Origin: an uncultured Roseicyclus sp.
Lineage (GTDB): Bacteria; Pseudomonadota; Alphaproteobacteria; Rhodobacterales; Rhodobacteraceae
Length of the DNA: 64,000 nucleotides
Reading direction: 5' to 3'
NCBI GenBank assembly: GCA_947491935.1
Contig: CANLLF010000002.1
Location: 930,001-994,000, forward strand
The notes below the pieces were generated by a model. It saw only the letters and a list, made by a program, of their open reading frames with translations, searched no databases and was not told where the DNA came from. Numbering within the stretch: position 1 is the first letter of the stretch; every line of letters starts with the position of its first letter. Position numbers and translations under genes: made by a program. Of the stretch, positions 59,721 to 64,000 are shown one piece after another.

Positions 59721-61088
59721 ATGACCACCATTGATATTTCAAACAACTGGCCGCGTGTTCTCAAGCGTCTAGCCCGGACCGTATCCAGGGCCGAGGGATG
59801 GGCGCTTATTCGTCTCGCTGCGCCCCTGACCGGCCTTGCCCTGGTGAACATGGCGATGAGTGTGACCGATACGCTGATGACGGCGTCCTTCGGCGCCGAA
59901 GCGCTGGCTGCGGTGGCCGTGGGCAGCGACTTCTACTCCATTATCTTTTATCTTGCCGTCGGATGCATCGGCGGCCTCGCCCCACTCTACGCGGCAGCAC
60001 ACGCGGCGGGCGATATGGAGAAGCTGGCAAGGCTCAGAACTGCTGGTGCGTTGGTTTGCGCCATATTGGCTCTGCCGCTCTGTGTGATCCTGTGGAACAC
60101 GCCGATGGTTCTGCGCGGTTTCGGCATCGACCCAACTCTGGTCGATGCCGGCACAGGGTATGTTCGGGCAATGGCGATGACGTTAATTCCCATGCTGGCG
60201 GTCGGTGTGCTTCGCACGCGATTGACCGCCATCGAACGCCCGGGTGTGATGTTGCGGATCACCCTGTGTGCCGTGCCGTTGAATGCCGTTTTCAACTACG
60301 CGTTGATGTACGGGGCATTCGGCCTTCCGGCACTGGGCGTGACCGGTGCCGGCGTCTCGTCCCTTGTTGTGGGGCTCCTGACGCTGGCGGCGCTGACCCG
60401 CGAGGCCAGGCGGGCTGGGGACGGGGGTTTGGGGCGCGTCGCCATAAGCGATGTCTTCGAGATTTTCCGAATTGGTATTCCCATCGGCATCGCCACCTTG
60501 GCCGAGGTCGGGCTGTATCTTGGGGCCACGATTTATGCCGCATCCCTGTCCGTAACCGATGCCGCCGTCCATTCGGTTGTGATCAGATTGGCCGGTGTCG
60601 GCTATGCGTTCTATTTCGGCGTGCAGCAAGCCGCGATGACCCGAATGGCGCGCACCGATCCACTGCCCGACCGCAGGCGTGAAGTGATGGGTACGTCGAT
60701 GGCACTGGGTGTTGCCGTCGCTGTCTGGCTTTGCCTGTCAATCATCGCAATCGCATCACCCTTGGCAAACTTCATGCTGGGTACGTCGACTCCCTCGGCG
60801 GTGAGCATGGCCACGTTCGCTATTGCAACCTTGGCTGTGACCGAGCTTTTCGGCCCTGCGGGCGCAAGCGCGGCAGGGTTGCTTCGCGGCCTCAAGGTGA
60901 CTCGGCCGATCATGGCATATTCGCTGTTTGGAAACTGGATCGTTTCGGCCCCTCTTGTAGTGCTCATGACTAAGGCCTTTGAATGGGGTGTCATTGGGAT
61001 CTGGATCGCGATGGCGACCGGCACAATCGTTTATTCGGCCTTGTGCATTCTGACCCTTTGGCAGCATGCCCGCGCGGACCCGGGTTGA
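59721..61088 (+). CDS. MATE-family efflux transporter (NorM-like)
   Basis: A 455-residue membrane protein with about twelve hydrophobic segments. PLTGLALVNMAMSVTDTLMT (first helix) and LAGVGYAFYFGVQQAAMTRM (second half) are typical of the MATE family. It is longer at the N-terminus than the MATE protein at 9264. The drug or metabolite exported is unknown. The 217-base gap before it (59504-59720) shows one short GACCGG / CCGGTC hairpin at 59569 and no gene. Confidence 0.88.
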   Translation: MTTIDISNNWPRVLKRLARTVSRAEGWALIRLAAPLTGLALVNMAMSVTDTLMTASFGAEALAAVAVGSDFYSIIFYLAVGCIGGLAPLYAAAHAAGDMEKLARLRTAGALVCAILALPLCVILWNTPMVLRGFGIDPTLVDAGTGYVRAMAMTLIPMLAVGVLRTRLTAIERPGVMLRITLCAVPLNAVFNYALMYGAFGLPALGVTGAGVSSLVVGLLTLAALTREARRAGDGGLGRVAISDVFEIFRIGIPIGIATLAEVGLYLGATIYAASLSVTDAAVHSVVIRLAGVGYAFYFGVQQAAMTRMARTDPLPDRRREVMGTSMALGVAVAVWLCLSIIAIASPLANFMLGTSTPSAVSMATFAIATLAVTELFGPAGASAAGLLRGLKVTRPIMAYSLFGNWIVSAPLVVLMTKAFEWGVIGIWIAMATGTIVYSALCILTLWQHARADPG

Positions 61089-61203
61089 TTTCGTGGTTAG
61101 CTATTCGATTGGTTTGGCTACGGCAAACACGGTCCAATGCCACCCTTCAGCATGCGCTGACCTTGACGGTGGAGAAGCGTGGACATACACCAGCCAATGT
61201 TGA

Positions 61204-61277
61204 GCGGGCGTTGTGTAATGGTAAGACCCTTGCCTTCCAAGCAAGAGATGCGGGTTCGATTCCCGCCGCCCGCTCCA
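61204..61277 (+). tRNA. tRNA-Gly (anticodon TCC), CCA encoded
   Basis: Acceptor arms GCGGGCG / CGCCCGC pair fully and are followed by T and CCA. The anticodon loop CTTCCAA holds TCC, and the T arm GCGGGTTCGATTCCCGC is standard. No integrated element lies behind the 3' end. Confidence 0.96.
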
Positions 61278-61457
61278 AACCTCTGCCGATTGGCGCCGTG
61301 TGAGGCTGCGACGTCGGGTCAAAGACGATCTGATGGCTCATATTTTTGCATCTATTTCAACCGTATAGGATGAGATGTGGCGGTCTGTGGACGTTGTGCC
61401 ACTCTTGCGGGGGGCGTCCCGCTTGGGTATCCATCATCAACCTTTGATTGAGTGACT

Positions 61458-63293
61458 ATGGCCGCCAACGAACCCCTACCGCCAAGTGCCGCAAGCGTGC
61501 CGCCGAAGCCGGCCCCCGGCGCGTCGGACGAGCGTGAGGCATCCAAGCGGATCAGGAGCCTTGCGGACCTGCTGCCGTTCCTGTTGCCCTATCGGTTGAT
61601 GCTCCTTGGCGCGGGCGCGGCGTTGATCCTGACGGCGATGGTGTCACTTGCACTGCCGCTGGCCGTTCGACGTGTGGTGGACGGGTTCGAAACTGAGAGC
61701 GCCGAACTGCTTGACCAGTACTTCCTGGCAGCGCTTGGCATCGCCTGCCTTTTGGCTGTGGGCACGGGCCTGCGCTACTATCTCGTGACCCGGTTGGGCG
61801 AACGGGTGGTCGCGGATATCCGCAAAGCCGTATTCGATCGCATGATCGGGTTGAGCCCGGCCTTCTATGAGCGGATCATGACAGGCGAGGTGCTCAGCCG
61901 GATCACCACCGACACCACACTTCTGTTAAGTGTCATATCCTCCAGTGTTTCGGTCGCCCTGCGCAACCTTCTGATCTTGATGGGGGGTATCGCCCTCATG
62001 CTCTGGACGTCACCGAAGCTGACCGGTGCGGTCCTGCTGATCGTGCCCCTGGTGATTGTTCCCATTGTGGTTCTGGGCCGCCGCCTGCGGGTGCTGAGCC
62101 GTGAAAACCAGGACTGGATCGCGGAAAGCTCCGGCAATGCGTCCGAAGCATTGCTGGCGGCCCAGACGGTGCAGGCCTTTACCCACGAACGCCCGTCTGC
62201 CACGCGGTTTGCCGATGTCACGGAACTCTCGTTTGACAGCGCCCGCAAGCGTATCGCGACGCGGGCCGTGATGACCGTGATCGTGATCACCCTCGTCTTC
62301 GCGGGGATTGTCGGCGTCCTTTGGGTCGGGGCGCGGGATGTGCGCGCCGAAGCGATGTCCATCGGCGCCCTCATCCAGTTCCTGATCTATGCGATTATGG
62401 TGGCCGGGTCGGTCGGTGCCTTGTCCGAGATCTGGGGCGAGCTTCAGCGCGCATCGGGGGCGACGGAACGGCTGATCGAGCTTCTGGGCGCCGACGATAA
62501 TGTGGCAGATCCTGATATTGGCGAGGCTCTGCCCAATGGCGGGCGCGGCGAGATTACCTTTGATACGGTGCGCTTCCATTACCCGACCCGGCCTGAAATT
62601 GCGGCGCTGGATGGGGCGAGCTTTACGGTCAAGCCCGGTGAAACCGTGGCTCTTGTCGGGCCATCCGGTGCCGGCAAGACAACCGTTTTGCAACTGCTGC
62701 TCCGGTTCTACGATCCCGATAGCGGGCAGATTTCGCTCGACGGCGTTCCGTTGACCGATATGGCGCGCGATACGTTCCGGCGTGCCATTGCGCTGGTTCC
62801 CCAGGATCCGGTGATTTTTGCAGCTTCGGCGCGGGAAAACATCCGTTTCGGGCGTCCGGAGGCGTCGGATGCCGAGGTTGAATTGGCCGCCAAGGCCGCC
62901 GCCGCCCATGACTTCCTGGAAAAGCTGCCACAAGGATACGACACCTATGTGGGCGAACGCGGCCTGATGCTGTCGGGCGGGCAGAAGCAACGTATCGCCA
63001 TCGCCCGCGCGATCCTGCGCGACGCGCCGATCCTGCTTCTGGACGAGGCGACAAGTGCGCTGGATGCAGAAAGCGAGCGCGCGGTTCAGGAGGCGGTGGG
63101 GGAGCTTTCGAAATCCCGCACCACGCTGATCGTGGCGCACCGCCTTGCGACGGTGAAACAAGCCGACCGCATCCTTGTGTTCGAGGACGGCAAGATCGTG
63201 GCCGAGGGCACCCATGAGGCACTCGTGGCCGAAGACGGGCTCTATGCCCGGCTGGCGCGCCTGCAATTCACCGCCGGTCTCGCCGCCGAGTAG
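61458..63293 (+). CDS. ABC exporter, fused transmembrane and ATPase domains (MsbA/LmrA type)
   Basis: A 611-residue half-transporter that works as a homodimer. Six membrane segments (first LPFLLPYRLMLLGAGAALIL) occupy residues 40-330. The ATPase has Walker A ALVGPSGAGKTTVLQLLL, the Q loop IALVPQDPVIFAASARENIR, signature LSGGQKQRIAIARAIL, Walker B LLLDEATSALDAES and the H loop LIVAHRLATV. Family members export lipids or drugs. The ATG at 61458 is preferred over a GTG six bases earlier. The stretch from the tRNA to here (61278-61457) holds no gene. Confidence 0.92.
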   Translation: MAANEPLPPSAASVPPKPAPGASDEREASKRIRSLADLLPFLLPYRLMLLGAGAALILTAMVSLALPLAVRRVVDGFETESAELLDQYFLAALGIACLLAVGTGLRYYLVTRLGERVVADIRKAVFDRMIGLSPAFYERIMTGEVLSRITTDTTLLLSVISSSVSVALRNLLILMGGIALMLWTSPKLTGAVLLIVPLVIVPIVVLGRRLRVLSRENQDWIAESSGNASEALLAAQTVQAFTHERPSATRFADVTELSFDSARKRIATRAVMTVIVITLVFAGIVGVLWVGARDVRAEAMSIGALIQFLIYAIMVAGSVGALSEIWGELQRASGATERLIELLGADDNVADPDIGEALPNGGRGEITFDTVRFHYPTRPEIAALDGASFTVKPGETVALVGPSGAGKTTVLQLLLRFYDPDSGQISLDGVPLTDMARDTFRRAIALVPQDPVIFAASARENIRFGRPEASDAEVELAAKAAAAHDFLEKLPQGYDTYVGERGLMLSGGQKQRIAIARAILRDAPILLLDEATSALDAESERAVQEAVGELSKSRTTLIVAHRLATVKQADRILVFEDGKIVAEGTHEALVAEDGLYARLARLQFTAGLAAE

Positions 63294-63398
63294 TACCAAA
63301 CGTCGCGTAAATGTTGCACCTGTGATCCGTTTCCCCGATGCTCTATCCAGTTGAGGTGCCGCGATAAGGCGCCCATGGGAGAGATAGGGGAGGGGGCC

Positions 63399-64000
63399 AT
63401 GGCACGTTTTGCCACGCTCGAAGATGTCAAGACAATCGAACGCGATATGCCATGGCCGGATTGCCAGCCCGCAGTCACGTTGTACGAGCAACTGACGAAA
63501 ACCAGAGACGCGTTTGGCACCCTGAATGCCGTGTCATTTCAACTTCAATCGGGCCCCACGGATGCGGCCGAGACGTTGAATTGGAGCGAATTGCATGGCC
63601 GTGTCAGTCAGGCTGCAAACCTCTTTCGGTCGCTTGGTGTCGGGCCGACCGATACCGTCGCCTATATCCTTCCGAACTGTAACGAGGCTGTCGTCAGCCT
63701 TCTGGGCGGCGCGATTGCCGGCATCGCAAACCCGATCAATCCGCTGTTGGAGCCGGAGCAAATCGGATCCATTCTGCGCGAAACCGGCGCAAAGGTTGTG
63801 GTCACGCTCAAGTCCTTCCCCAAAACAGATGTCGCACAGAAAGTGAACGAGGCCGTGGCCTTGGCCCCAGGTGTCGAGGTAGTGCTTGAGGTTGATCTGC
63901 TGCGGTATCTGACAGGAATCAAGAAGCTGATCGTGCCGCTCCTGCGCCCCAAAAACCCGGCGCAGCACACGGCCCGCGTCCTTGATTTCAATGCGGAATG
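63399..64000 (+). CDS. Acyl-CoA synthetase (AMP-binding enzyme), N-terminal part
   Basis: The gene runs off the right edge; about 200 residues are visible. It begins MARFATLEDVKTIERDMPWP and has the ANL-superfamily start: LNWSELHGRVSQAANLFRSL, then VAYILPNCNEAVVSLLGGAI and ANPINPLLEPEQIGSILRET. The AMP-binding core would follow beyond the window. It activates a carboxylic acid to its CoA ester; chain length cannot be read from this part. AGGGGG lies ahead of the ATG. Confidence 0.85.
   Translation, partial: MARFATLEDVKTIERDMPWPDCQPAVTLYEQLTKTRDAFGTLNAVSFQLQSGPTDAAETLNWSELHGRVSQAANLFRSLGVGPTDTVAYILPNCNEAVVSLLGGAIAGIANPINPLLEPEQIGSILRETGAKVVVTLKSFPKTDVAQKVNEAVALAPGVEVVLEVDLLRYLTGIKKLIVPLLRPKNPAQHTARVLDFNAE

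Noticed and set aside
61204-61457. tRNA-Gly as integration site
   Set aside because: No integrase, no repeat of the tRNA 3' end and no change in gene content behind it.
1-64000. CRISPR arrays, IS elements, rRNA operons, riboswitches
   Set aside because: Read through for direct repeats with regular spacing, transposase frames and rRNA sequence; none seen. Weak riboswitch structures cannot be ruled out by eye.

Overview
The window looks like a chromosomal segment of a marine alphaproteobacterium of the Rhodobacterales (Roseobacter group). Supporting signs are moderately high GC, the nepR-ecfG-phyR general stress module, a LexA box of the GAAC-N7-GAAC type in front of imuA-imuB-dnaE2, a DmdC-like acyl-CoA dehydrogenase beside fadA/fadB, TRAP and glycerol-type ABC transporters, and many short DUF1127 proteins. 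There is no IS element, integrase, CRISPR array or rRNA. One tRNA gene is present, tRNA-Gly(TCC).

Layout. 1-8158 (minus strand): a beta-oxidation cluster (MerR regulator, acyl-CoA dehydrogenase, thiolase, FadB/FadJ-like enzyme) with a translationally coupled trio (RHH-like protein, secreted protein, GST) inside it, a decayed secreted-protein gene and a second MerR regulator. 8301-10595 (plus): two hotdog thioesterases and a MATE exporter. 10690-12417 (minus): DUF952, pyrD and arsC. 12542-14487 (plus): a periplasmic 5'-nucleotidase and a DUF1127 protein. 14696-20395 (minus): a LysR regulator, a LeuB paralogue and a TRAP transporter. 20534-23962: a DapA-family aldolase facing a glpR-permease-permease operon. 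24360-30379 (plus): a glycerol ABC transporter glpSTPQUV. 30526-32736: Fe-dependent alcohol dehydrogenase and an aquaglyceroporin-family channel.

32819-46255 is a general stress response island. It holds nepR, ecfG, a HisKA_2 kinase and phyR, surrounded by typical stress genes (dps, csbD, DUF1328, DUF2383, YqjD/YqjE-like and DUF3618 proteins, AI-2E-type permease, FNT-family channel, small single-pass membrane proteins). By eye I find ten sequences matching the EcfG promoter (GGAAC, 16 or 17 bases, NGTT). Two of them lie within 29-bp dyads that read as promoters on both strands; one of these sits between nepR and phyR.

46535-52033 is the SOS mutagenesis cassette imuA-imuB-dnaE2. 52163-61088 holds a membrane protein of MFS type, a winged-helix/TPR regulator, a homocysteine S-methyltransferase, a DUF1127 protein, a di-haem peroxidase with an unknown secreted protein, a probable methanethiol S-methyltransferase (MddA) and a second MATE exporter. 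The tRNA follows, then an ABC exporter and the start of an acyl-CoA synthetase.

All calls come from reading the sequence. No database search was run, so family assignments rest on motifs remembered from the families named.
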